A DNA stretch of 64,000 bases from contig NZ_SKBR01000001.1 in NCBI RefSeq assembly GCF_013450295.1, positions 252,001 to 316,000 on the forward strand, given 5' to 3'. This document shows positions 1-7,305 of this stretch, piece after piece. The notes below the pieces were generated by a model. That model did not search any database. It was given only the letters and a program-made list of their open reading frames with translations, and was not told the origin of the DNA. Both the position numbers and the translations under genes were made by a program. Every line of letters starts with the position of its first letter. The stretch's first letter is position 1. This stretch comes from Streptomyces sp. AJS327. Its GTDB lineage: Bacteria > Actinomycetota > Actinomycetes > Streptomycetales > Streptomycetaceae.

Positions 1-193
1 GCTGCCGCGCCGCCAGCCGGACGGCTCGGTCGCCCAGCTGACCGTCGGCCACTACCTGACTCCGGCCGGGCGGAGCGTCGAGGGCACCGGGCTCATCCCG
101 GACCTGCCGCTGGACGGTGTGGCCGGCGGCTCCGACAGGGCGGTCACCGAGCGTGCCCGCGCGGTATTGGGTGGCCTCGGTACCCCCTCGTAG
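1..193 (+). CDS. S41-family C-terminal processing protease, C-terminal fragment
   Basis: Only the last ~63 codons are in the window, in the frame of position 2, ending at TAG 191-193. The residues QLTVGHYLTPAGRSVEGTGL followed by IPD match the end of the S41 (CtpA/tail-specific protease) peptidase domain, where a strand leads to the 'TPxGRxxxGxGIxPD' motif. The catalytic Ser/Lys region lies upstream, outside the window. smpB starts 18 nt downstream, so the two are probably co-transcribed. The family call rests on this one motif plus its position before smpB-ssrA. Confidence 0.72.
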   Translation, partial: LPRRQPDGSVAQLTVGHYLTPAGRSVEGTGLIPDLPLDGVAGGSDRAVTERARAVLGGLGTPS

Positions 194-211
194 TGGGAGA
201 ATGACGGGGCT

Positions 212-751
212 ATGGCTAAGACGGACGGCAAGAAGAAGAGCGGCGCCAAGGGCGGCAAAGCGGTCAAGGGCAAGGAGCCCGAGCGCAAGCTGATCGCCCA
301 AAACAAGAAGGCGTGGCACGACTACCACATCCTGGACACCTACGAGTGCGGTCTGGTGCTGACCGGCACCGAGGTGAAGTCGCTGCGCCAGGGCCGGGCC
401 TCGCTGGTGGACGGCTTCGCCCAGCTCGACGGTGGGGAGGTCTGGCTGCACAACGTGCACATCCCGGAGTACGCCCAGGGCACCTGGACGAACCACGCGG
501 CCCGCCGCAAGCGGAAGCTGCTGCTGCACCGGGAGGAGATCGACAAGCTGATCGGGAAGACGCAGGAGACCGGCCACACGCTGGTGCCCCTGCGGCTGTA
601 CTTCCTGCGTGGCCGGGCGAAGATCGAACTCGCCCTGGCCAAGGGCAAGAAGGAGTACGACAAGCGGCAGACGCTGCGGGAGAAGCAGGACCGCAGGGAG
701 GCCGACCGGGCGATGTCGGCGGCCCGGCGGCGGCAGCGCGGCACCGTCTGA
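212..751 (+). CDS. smpB: SsrA-binding protein SmpB
   Basis: 179 aa. SmpB binds the tRNA-like domain of tmRNA and brings it to stalled ribosomes for trans-translation. The conserved core begins at about residue 28 ([13 protein letters not shown]) and continues through [19 protein letters not shown], with the typical basic C-terminus ([12 protein letters not shown]...). A Lys/Gly-rich extension of about 25 residues precedes the core. The ATG at 212 is the only start that keeps the whole core. The gene follows the protease by 18 nt and precedes ssrA by about 120 nt, the expected partner arrangement. Confidence 0.97.
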   Translation: MAKTDGKKKSGAKGGKAVKGKEPERKLIAQNKKAWHDYHILDTYECGLVLTGTEVKSLRQGRASLVDGFAQLDGGEVWLHNVHIPEYAQGTWTNHAARRKRKLLLHREEIDKLIGKTQETGHTLVPLRLYFLRGRAKIELALAKGKKEYDKRQTLREKQDRREADRAMSAARRRQRGTV

Positions 752-871
752 CCGGACGGCCGTGGGGGCCGGGAATACCTCGGCGCCGTAAAGGGTTGGC
801 CTAGATGTGGTCGCTTCGCGTACGATGACCGCACAGCGCCCGCGAGGGTGTGCAGATTGTTAATTCAACAT

Positions 872-1241
872 GGGGATGATCGGTTTCGACAGCGAATGTC
901 GAAGCAGGGGAAGCGAGCCGAGGAACGCGGTAATGATCTCGTTAACCATGTGCCGCAAAAAATAATCGCCAATCAGAAGCGCGATTCCTTCGCCCTCGCT
1001 GCCTAAGCAGCGAGCGTGAAGTGTCAGCCCGGGTTAGTTCCCGACCCGGTTCCTGGCATCAGCTAGGGGACTCACCGCGTAGGTTCGGTCACGGAGCCTA
1101 CCGGGACATTTCACAGTGACTGAGCCCGTCGGAGACTTGTCCGTGTGATCTCCGGGGCTGAGAAAATCGCAGCGGACTGCGCTCGGAGAAGCCCTCCTTC
1201 CGCTTCGTTGGACGCGGGTTCGATTCCCGCCATCTCCACCA
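872..1241 (+). ncRNA. ssrA: tmRNA (ssrA)
   Basis: About 370 nt. The 5' end GGGGATGATCGG pairs with 3' CATCTCC followed by ACCA to form the tRNA-like acceptor stem, and the T-arm GGTTCGATTCC lies at 1218-1228. The tag reading frame runs 968-1006 (resume codon GCC, stop TAA) and encodes ANQKRDSFALAA, with the expected ALAA proteolysis signal. Pseudoknot-like GC-rich stems follow the tag. Ends are inferred from the acceptor pairing. The partner gene smpB lies just upstream. Confidence 0.95.
968..1006 (+). other. tmRNA tag-peptide reading frame
   Basis: GCC AAT CAG AAG CGC GAT TCC TTC GCC CTC GCT GCC TAA gives a 12-residue tag, ANQKRDSFALAA, added to stalled nascent chains. The C-terminal ALAA is the degradation signal read by Clp proteases. 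It is translated only after the ribosome switches to tmRNA, so it has no start codon or ribosome-binding site. Confidence 0.88.
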
Positions 1242-1252
1242 TCTCCCATGGG

Positions 1253-1295
1253 CGACAGCCCCTGTTCCGCGACAGCGTCGGAACAGGGGCTGTCG
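1253..1295 (+). terminator. ssrA terminator hairpin
   Basis: A perfect 17-bp stem (arm CGACAGCCCCTGTTCCG, 1253-1269, pairing with 1279-1295) with a 9-nt loop starts 12 nt after the tmRNA 3' end. There is no U-tract, which is common for actinobacterial hairpin terminators. Confidence 0.9.
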
Positions 1296-2117
1296 TAGTG
1301 TGTGGCCCCCGAAACGAGCGCCGGGAGTATTCCCCGACGGGGGGCTCCGCCTCGGAGGTGTTCCGCGCCGGGGAATCCGCGCACCCGCGCCCCGCCGTAC
1401 CCGCAGCGCCAGGTCCGCCGGGGAGGCCCGCCCCGTATCCGCGCCCCGCGTTCCCGTGCGCCTCGGTTCCCGCCGCCTCCGTCCCGTGCGTGTTCCTCCC
1501 CGCGCGTGCCCCCGTCCCCATCGTCGGTCGTCGGCCGTCGCCTGTCGTCCCGGTGGCCGCCTCTCCTGTCCCGCCTCTCCCGTCTCGTCTCTCCGCTCCG
1601 CGCCTCGCGCTGTCTCCGGGGTGCGCCCTCCCTCCGGGGGACGGCGCGATCCCGTCGGCCGCCCGGGTTCGGTCGTCCGCCGGGGGCCGACGCTGGCGGA
1701 GGGTCGCCCGCCGGGCCGCCGGACGGTCGGGGGCCGGGAGTCCGGACCGCCGGGGGCCGGGGGTGACCGGCCGGGTGGGGTGGCCGTCGGGTGGTGTCCC
1801 GGGGGAGCAGGGCCGGGGGTGGGACCGGGGCCCGGAGGGGGTGGTGGGGCGGCGGTCGGGGGATACCGTGGCGCCGTGCGGCGTGCCGGTGGCGGGGCTC
1901 CGATTTCCGGACGGCGTTGTTTATGCGGAGTGTTCCGGGATTGCGCTCCGGGGGTTCCCGGCAAACCCGGGAGTAACCGGAGGAGCGACCCGAAGACGCC
2001 CCGCGGCCGGAATACGGTATTCCGCGCCCGCGTCACTCCGGGGACACCAACACGTGGCCCAAACAGCTCAGTTCGCCACTCAAACCCCTGTTCTCCGTCG
2101 TATCGTCTCCGTACACT
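1296..2117. other. Long intergenic stretch, no supported gene
   Basis: About 820 nt of very GC-rich sequence. Open frames exist on both strands, but their translations are Arg/Pro/Gly/Ala-rich low complexity with no domain, and none has a convincing ribosome-binding site. I treat them as chance frames. Base composition becomes less extreme after about 1890, approaching the promoter region of the biosynthetic operon. Confidence 0.6.
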
Positions 2118-2161
2118 TGTGGCACAGGCCACATCCGATCTGGTCGGCCACGGAGGCCGAC
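2118..2161 (+). promoter_or_regulatory. Two inverted repeats upstream of the biosynthetic operon
   Basis: TGTGGC-ACAG-GCCACA (2118-2133) is a perfect 6-bp-arm inverted repeat. GTCGGCC-ACGGA-GGCCGAC (2143-2161) is a perfect 7-bp-arm repeat. They sit 65-110 bp before the GTG start of the polyprenyl synthase. Size and position suit a regulator-binding site, but no cognate regulator is identified and the role is inferred. Confidence 0.4.
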
Positions 2162-2225
2162 GGCTGGCAGCTGACGACTTTCTGTTGTCCCAGGGTGCTC
2201 GCGGAATCAGAAGATGGGGGAAGGC

Positions 2226-3236
2226 GTGACCAACGGGGAATCCGCAAAGCTGACGGCATTAGATCCTGATGTGACGGCCGGGCTGAATACCGATTTAGCG
2301 GCCGTTGAACAGATCATCCGGGATGCCGTCAAATGCGATGTGCCGCTGCTGCACGAGGCGTCCCGGCATCTGATGGACGCGGGCGGCAAACGCCACCGTC
2401 CACTGCTCACCCTGCTCGCCGCGCGCTTCGGCAACGCGTCCGACCCGGACGTCCTGCGCGCCGCCGCGGCCGTGGAGCTGGTGCACATCGCCGCCCTCTG
2501 CCATGACGACGTGCTCGACAAGGCCGCGCTGCGCCGTGGTGTGCCCAGTGTCAACGCGCGCTGGGGGGAGCCGGTCGCGATCCTGACCGGGGACTTCCTG
2601 TTCTCCCAGGCCTTCCTGCTGCTCGCCGTGGTGCCCTCGCAGGCGGCCCGGCTGGAGGTGAACACCTTCGCGGAGCTGGTCACCGGCCAGTTCCGGGAGA
2701 TGGCGGGTCCGGCGCCGGAGGAGGACCCCCTCGACTACTACGTCACCATGGCGACGGAGAAGACCGCCTCGCTGATGCGCTCCTGTGTCCGGCTCGGCGC
2801 GCTGACCTCCGGCGCGGACGAGACCGCGGTGCGGGCGCTGGAGCGGTTCGGCGAGGCGCTCGGGGTCGCCTTCCAGATCACCGACGACCTGCTGGACCTC
2901 TCGGAGAGCGCGCAGAAGTCCGGTAAGCGGCCGGGCGCGGACCTCAACAAGAACGCCCCGGCGCTCCCGCTGCTCTACGCGGTGCGCGACACCGGTCCGG
3001 CCAGTGACCGGCTGCGGGAGTTGCTGGAGTCCGTCCCCGAGGGGAACGGGCTCGACGACGACGCCCGGGAGGAGGCGCTGGGGCTGCTGCGCTCGCATCC
3101 GGCGCTGGACCGTACCCGGGAGCAGTTGGAGACGTACGTCCAGCGGGCGAAGGACGCCCTCGCACCCCTGCCGGAGGGCCCCGCGCGCGACGGCCTGGCG
3201 GCGATGTGCGTGGCCGTGGCCCACCGCGCGGGATGA
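2226..3236 (+). CDS. Polyprenyl diphosphate synthase (trans-isoprenyl)
   Basis: 336 aa from GTG 2226, which has GGGGGAAGG just upstream; an in-frame ATG at 2214 has a poorer site. It condenses IPP units onto an allylic diphosphate. First aspartate-rich motif: ELVHIAALCHDDVLD. Second: FQITDDLLD. The GGKRHRP substrate-binding motif is near residue 60. Residues 4 and 5 before the first motif are small (Ala), which in this family allows products longer than farnesyl. It opens the + strand operon, 105 nt before the UbiA gene, and probably makes the prenyl donor for it. A housekeeping menaquinone side-chain role is the alternative. Confidence 0.88.
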   Translation: MTNGESAKLTALDPDVTAGLNTDLAAVEQIIRDAVKCDVPLLHEASRHLMDAGGKRHRPLLTLLAARFGNASDPDVLRAAAAVELVHIAALCHDDVLDKAALRRGVPSVNARWGEPVAILTGDFLFSQAFLLLAVVPSQAARLEVNTFAELVTGQFREMAGPAPEEDPLDYYVTMATEKTASLMRSCVRLGALTSGADETAVRALERFGEALGVAFQITDDLLDLSESAQKSGKRPGADLNKNAPALPLLYAVRDTGPASDRLRELLESVPEGNGLDDDAREEALGLLRSHPALDRTREQLETYVQRAKDALAPLPEGPARDGLAAMCVAVAHRAG

Positions 3237-3249
3237 GCCGGGGGATTCG

Positions 3250-3345
3250 ATGAGGCAGCGCGACACAGTTCCCGCGATACCCGGGACCGCGAGGGTCCCC
3301 CGGGCCGTCGCGGTCGTCACGAGCGGTGGGGTTGCGGTCGATTGA
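3250..3345 (+). CDS. Possible 31-residue leader peptide before the prenyltransferase
   Basis: An ATG at 3250, preceded by GGGGGATTCG, opens a 31-codon frame (MRQRDTVPAIPGTARVPRAV...) whose TGA (3343-3345) overlaps the TTG start of the UbiA gene (3342-3344). The arrangement fits translational coupling that would compensate for the weak TTG start. No domain is recognisable and the frame is short enough to be chance. Confidence 0.3.
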   Translation: MRQRDTVPAIPGTARVPRAVAVVTSGGVAVD

Positions 3346-4472
3346 GCAGAGCAACCGCACTCCTGCGTGCCACGAGTGTCCGGTTCGCGGCCCTGTACTT
3401 CCTGCCCTTCTACACCGCGCTCGCCGCCGCCGGGCAGGCCCGCTGGCAGTGGGTGCTGGTGGGGGCGGGGTACTGGTTCGCGCACGGGCTGGGCACCGAG
3501 GCCCTTAACCGGCTGGCCGACCGCACCGAGGACGAGGTCAACCGACCCGAGCGCACCGCGATATGTCTTCGGGTCGGCTTCGGCAACCTGCGCCGCGCGG
3601 GGATAGCGGCGTGGATCGCCGTCGCGCTGCTGGACGCCCTGCTGCTGGTGCTGTGGCCCGATCCGGTGCTCGCCCTGTTCCTGCTGCTGGCCGGGGTCAG
3701 CGGCGTCAACTACTCCTACGGGCTGCGGCTGTCCCGGAACCGCTATCTGGCGCCGCTGCTGCTGACCTTCCACTTCGGCGGCACCTTCGTGATCGGCTGG
3801 GTGCTGGCCCAGCGGCACTGGGACGCCGAGGTGTGGCGGGAGTTCACCGGCTACCCGCTGCCGTTCTTCGTCGTCGGCATGGTGACCCTGCTGGCGCTGG
3901 GCGGCGCGAAGGACCTCACCGACCTCGCGGGGGACGCCCGGATCGGTTACCACAGTGCCTGGATAGACCTGGTGCGCCGGTTCGGTCCCTGGCTGGCCGC
4001 CGTGATGGTCGGCTCGACGTACCTGCTCGTCACGGTCTTCGTGCTCGCCGGGCGCTTCCCGCCGCGCTTCTGGCTCTGGCTGCTGCTGATACCCGTGGGC
4101 GCCGCGCTCGCCCGCTGTCTGTGGCGCGCCTCCTCGGCCGAGGAGCGCCTCGCCACCCGCGAGTTCTTCTACCAGTACTGGATGCTGTCGCTCGCGGTCG
4201 CCTCGCTGCTGTACGCGCCCGGCTGGTCGACCGCGCTCGCGGTCGGCTGCGTCGTCGCCTTCTGGGGGGCGGCCACCCAGCGGATGCACTGGTCCGCCGG
4301 GGTGCGGCGGGAGACCGTGCGGGCCGTCGTCACGCTGGTCCGCCCGGATCGCCGGGAGCACACCGGGAGTTCGGGCCGCCGGGGGGACGGTCTGGAGGCT
4401 GGGGCGCGGACCGCCGGAGCGGTGGCCGCCACCGGGCGGGAAGGGTTGGATATGGAAGGGAGAGCCCGATGA
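3342..4472 (+). CDS. UbiA-family membrane prenyltransferase (aurachin-type, AuaA-like)
   Basis: 376 aa, TTG start. An integral-membrane aromatic prenyltransferase that moves a polyprenyl chain from its diphosphate onto an aromatic or quinolone acceptor. The first Mg-binding motif, NRLADRTEDEVNRP (NxxxDxxxD), is at about residues 55-68. The second, KDLTDLAGD, is at about 190-198. About 7-9 hydrophobic helices span residues 10-325. The C-terminal ~50 residues are charged and dispensable-looking. The stop overlaps the ACP start (ATGA, 4469-4472). In aurachin clusters the same enzyme type prenylates 2-methyl-4-hydroxyquinoline; the acceptor here is inferred from the neighbouring genes. Confidence 0.87.
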   Translation: MSRATALLRATSVRFAALYFLPFYTALAAAGQARWQWVLVGAGYWFAHGLGTEALNRLADRTEDEVNRPERTAICLRVGFGNLRRAGIAAWIAVALLDALLLVLWPDPVLALFLLLAGVSGVNYSYGLRLSRNRYLAPLLLTFHFGGTFVIGWVLAQRHWDAEVWREFTGYPLPFFVVGMVTLLALGGAKDLTDLAGDARIGYHSAWIDLVRRFGPWLAAVMVGSTYLLVTVFVLAGRFPPRFWLWLLLIPVGAALARCLWRASSAEERLATREFFYQYWMLSLAVASLLYAPGWSTALAVGCVVAFWGAATQRMHWSAGVRRETVRAVVTLVRPDRREHTGSSGRRGDGLEAGARTAGAVAATGREGLDMEGRAR

Positions 4473-4711
4473 CGGAGGGCGAGATCCGCGCGGTCGTACG
4501 GGAGAGCGCGCTGAGGATATTCGAGCTGGAGCCCGGGGAGCTCGCCGACGACACCGCGTTCGAGGCCGTGGGTGGGGACTCCATCCAGCGCCTGGAGCTG
4601 GTCTCGGTGCTCCAGGAGCAGCTGGGCGTGGTCTTCACCGTGGAGGAGGAGGTCGAGATCGTCTCGGTGCGGGCCGCCGTGGAGTACAGCCAGCGGGCGC
4701 TGGAGAAGTGA
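4469..4711 (+). CDS. Acyl carrier protein
   Basis: 80 aa from ATG 4469, with GGAAGGGAGAG as ribosome-binding site. The motif GGDSIQRLEL carries the phosphopantetheine-accepting Ser (about residue 38, DSI rather than the usual DSL). Both ends overlap neighbours by 4 nt (ATGA with the UbiA gene, GTGA with the ketosynthase), so translation is coupled. It is a stand-alone type II carrier expected to hold the starter-derived poly-beta-keto intermediate, equivalent to AuaB in aurachin biosynthesis. Confidence 0.93.
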   Translation: MTEGEIRAVVRESALRIFELEPGELADDTAFEAVGGDSIQRLELVSVLQEQLGVVFTVEEEVEIVSVRAAVEYSQRALEK

Positions 4712-5955
4712 CGGTGCGCCGCCGCGTGGTCGTCACGGGCCTCGGTGTGGTCTCGGCCCTCGGCACCGGAACCGCGGAGTTCTGGCCCGCGGTGCGGGAG
4801 GGCCGGGTGGGCACCGGAGAGGTCTCGCTGTTCGACACCGCGGACTGCCTCACGCACCGGGGCGGTGAGATCGCGGGCTGGATCCCGGGCGAGGAGCCCG
4901 GCACCGGCCCGCTGACCCGCAGCGAGTCCTTCGCGCTGAGCGCCGTCCGGATGGCGCTGCGCGACGGCGGCCTGCTCGACGCGGACGACCGGCGGCTGCC
5001 CGGCGGTTACCCGGCCGAGCGGATCGGCGCCGCCTTCGGCATCGTGGTCGGCAACCGGCCGGGGCTGGAGGGGCCGCTGGCCCGGCTGCACGCGGGCGAG
5101 GTCCCGGCGCTGCCGCCGGTCACCGCGCACGACCCGTTCCGGGTGAGCGGGCTGCCCGCCGAGCGCTTCGGGCTGCACGGTCCCCATCTGCTGTTGCCCA
5201 CCGCCTGCGCGGCGGGCAACGGCTCCGTCGCGCACGCGGCCGAGGCGGTGGCGGAGGGCCGCGCCGACGCCATGGTGGCGGGCGGCGCGGACGAGCTGTC
5301 CGAGTCGATGTTCCTGATGTTCAACAGCTTCCGGGCGCTGGCCCCGCAGGCGGTGCGGCCCTTCGACGCGCACCGGATCGGGATGATGCTCGGGGAGGGA
5401 TCCGGGGTGCTGCTGCTGGAGTCCGAGGAGGGAGCGCGGCGCCGGGGCGCCGTGCCCTACGCCGTGGTCGCCGGGCACGGCGCGTACTCCGACGCCCACC
5501 ACATGACCGCGCCGCACCCGGCGGGGCTGGGTGCGGTCCGTTCGCTGCGCGCCGCGCTGGACGCCGCCGGGCTCGGCCCGGACGACGTGGACCTCGTCAG
5601 CGCGCACGGCACCGGCACCCCCGCGAACGACGCGGCCGAGGCGCGGGCGCTGACCGAGGTGTTCGGCGGGCGCGCCGCGCCGCTGCCGGTCACGGCCCTC
5701 AAGTCGCTGCTCGGGCACGCGCAGGGGGCGGCGGGGGCCATCGCCTCGGTCGCCTGCGCGCTGGCCGTCCGGGACGGGGTGGTCTGGCCGACCGCGAACG
5801 TGGACACCCCGGACCCGGCCTGTCTGGCCGAGCCGCTCGACCTCGTCCGGAAGACCGCCCGGGACACTCCGGTGCGGGCCGCCGTCAACAACGCCTTCGG
5901 CTTCGGGGGGAACAACTGCTGTCTCGTGTTCACCGCACCGGAGGCGAGCCGATGA
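4708..5955 (+). CDS. Beta-ketoacyl synthase, active KS-alpha (FabF/AuaC-like)
   Basis: 415 aa, GTG start overlapping the ACP stop. Decarboxylative Claisen condensation of malonyl-ACP with an acyl starter. The full Cys-His-His triad is visible: Cys in LPTACAAGN (about residue 167), His in SAHGTGT (about 300) and His in KSLLGHAQG (about 337). It is paired with a catalytically dead KS-like partner next door, the KS-alpha/KS-beta layout of type II polyketide synthases. No ketoreductase, aromatase or cyclase is nearby, so a short unreduced product such as a two-extension quinolone core is more likely than a long aromatic polyketide. Confidence 0.93.
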   Translation: MTVRRRVVVTGLGVVSALGTGTAEFWPAVREGRVGTGEVSLFDTADCLTHRGGEIAGWIPGEEPGTGPLTRSESFALSAVRMALRDGGLLDADDRRLPGGYPAERIGAAFGIVVGNRPGLEGPLARLHAGEVPALPPVTAHDPFRVSGLPAERFGLHGPHLLLPTACAAGNGSVAHAAEAVAEGRADAMVAGGADELSESMFLMFNSFRALAPQAVRPFDAHRIGMMLGEGSGVLLLESEEGARRRGAVPYAVVAGHGAYSDAHHMTAPHPAGLGAVRSLRAALDAAGLGPDDVDLVSAHGTGTPANDAAEARALTEVFGGRAAPLPVTALKSLLGHAQGAAGAIASVACALAVRDGVVWPTANVDTPDPACLAEPLDLVRKTARDTPVRAAVNNAFGFGGNNCCLVFTAPEASR

Positions 5956-7232
5956 GCGGGGTGGTGGTCAGCGGTGTCGGTGCCGTCACCGCCGTGGGGG
6001 TCGGCGCGGACGCGCTCTGGTCGCTGGTCGTCTCCGCCGGGGGCGGCAGCGCCCCGCTGAGCGAGCGGGTGCCCCAACCCCCGCCGGGCCTCGCGGAGTT
6101 GGAGCCGGTGCTGCTGGCCGGGCTCCCGGCCTACGCGCCGGAGGAGACGCTCGGGAAGCGCGGGCTGCGCACCCTCAGCCGGGAGAGCACCGCCTTCACC
6201 GTCGCGTCCGTCGCGGCCCGCCGGGACGCCGGACTGCCGGACGGTCAGGCCGGTCAGGCCGGTCAGGGGGGCCGGGAGAGCGACCCGTCGACGGGTGTGG
6301 CCGCGGGCACCACCTCGGCCGGACTGGAGGACTACGTCGGCCTGTTCGCGGGGCGGCTGGAGCGCGGGGTGGCCCGCGTCAACCCGGCGCAGGGTCCGCA
6401 GACCGGGCTGAACGCCCCCGCCTCGGTCGTGTCGATCCGCACCGGTGCCGCCGGGCCGAACCTCACCCTGGCCACCGGGCGGGCCGCCGCGCTGGACGCG
6501 CTGGCCGAGTCGGCGCGGGTGGTGCGCTCCGGAGTCGCCGACGTGATGATCGCCGGGGGAGCGCAGCTGCTCACCGACCCGGAGGTCCGGGCCCGCCGTT
6601 CCCAGGACCCCGCCTTCGGCACGGTCCGCGCGGCCCGTCCCTTCGACCGCGACCGCTCCGGGGCGCTGCCGGGGGAGGCCGCGGTCTCGCTGGTCCTGGA
6701 GGACGCGGCGGCGGCGCGGCGGCGCGGCGCCCCCGCGCTGGCCGAACTGCTCGGCGCGGGCTCCGCGTTCGGTGGGGCGGAGCCGGGCCGCCGGGCGATG
6801 GTCGCCGCGCTGTCGGAGGCCGGGGCGGAGCCCGGGGAGGTGGACGCCGTGGTGCTGTCCGCGCCGGGCTGTCCCGTGCTGGACGCGGCGGAGGCGGCGT
6901 CGGTCGCGGCGCTGGGCACCGGGGGGCCGCCGGTCTGCGCGGTGCAGGGCGCGCTGGGGGACTGCGCGGGCGCGACGGGCGCGGTGCAGTCCGCGGTCGC
7001 GGTGTTCGCCCTGCGGTACGGGCTGTTGCCCGGCACCGCGGGTCTGCGCGTCCTCGATCCCGCGCTGGCGCCGCTGACGGTGGTGCGGGAGCCCGAACAC
7101 CGGGCGGTGCGGCGGGTGATGGTGCTCGCGCTCGACCCGCGCGGCTACGCGGCCGCCGTCCTGTTCGGCGCGGCTCCCGCGGCGGACCCGTCTCCGGCGT
7201 CCGGCCCGCCCGGCCCGTCCCACGCGAACTGA
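5952..7232 (+). CDS. KS-beta / chain-length-factor-like partner (AuaD-like)
   Basis: 426 aa, overlapping the ketosynthase stop (ATGA). The fold signature of a ketosynthase is present (VVVSGVGAVTAVG at the N-terminus, VMIAGGAQLL, GDCAGATGA). The active-site region reads LTLATGRAAALDAL with no Cys, and neither HGTGT nor the GH motif is present, so it cannot condense. Such subunits dimerise with the active KS and set chain length. A stretch at about residues 95-110 (GQAGQAGQGG) is a low-complexity surface loop. About 73 nt separate it from the ligase gene. Confidence 0.9.
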   Translation: MSGVVVSGVGAVTAVGVGADALWSLVVSAGGGSAPLSERVPQPPPGLAELEPVLLAGLPAYAPEETLGKRGLRTLSRESTAFTVASVAARRDAGLPDGQAGQAGQGGRESDPSTGVAAGTTSAGLEDYVGLFAGRLERGVARVNPAQGPQTGLNAPASVVSIRTGAAGPNLTLATGRAAALDALAESARVVRSGVADVMIAGGAQLLTDPEVRARRSQDPAFGTVRAARPFDRDRSGALPGEAAVSLVLEDAAAARRRGAPALAELLGAGSAFGGAEPGRRAMVAALSEAGAEPGEVDAVVLSAPGCPVLDAAEAASVAALGTGGPPVCAVQGALGDCAGATGAVQSAVAVFALRYGLLPGTAGLRVLDPALAPLTVVREPEHRAVRRVMVLALDPRGYAAAVLFGAAPAADPSPASGPPGPSHAN

Positions 7233-7305
7233 CCGCCCCGCGTGGCCCGTCCCGTCATCCGTCCGTCCCGTCCCGTACGTCCCCGCTCACCGGAGGTGAA
7301 CCAGC

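Noticed and set aside
1145-2269. Long open frames on both strands after ssrA
   Set aside because: Arg/Pro/Gly-rich translations, no domains, no ribosome-binding sites, and overlap with tmRNA; typical chance frames in GC-rich DNA.
2295-4361. 688-codon open frame antisense to the polyprenyl synthase and UbiA genes
   Set aside because: Shadow of two genes with clear family motifs; its own translation is low complexity.
4708-7232. Conventional aromatic polyketide or spore-pigment cluster
   Set aside because: No ketoreductase, aromatase, cyclase or spore-pigment partners; the aryl ligase and UbiA gene point to an aurachin-type route.
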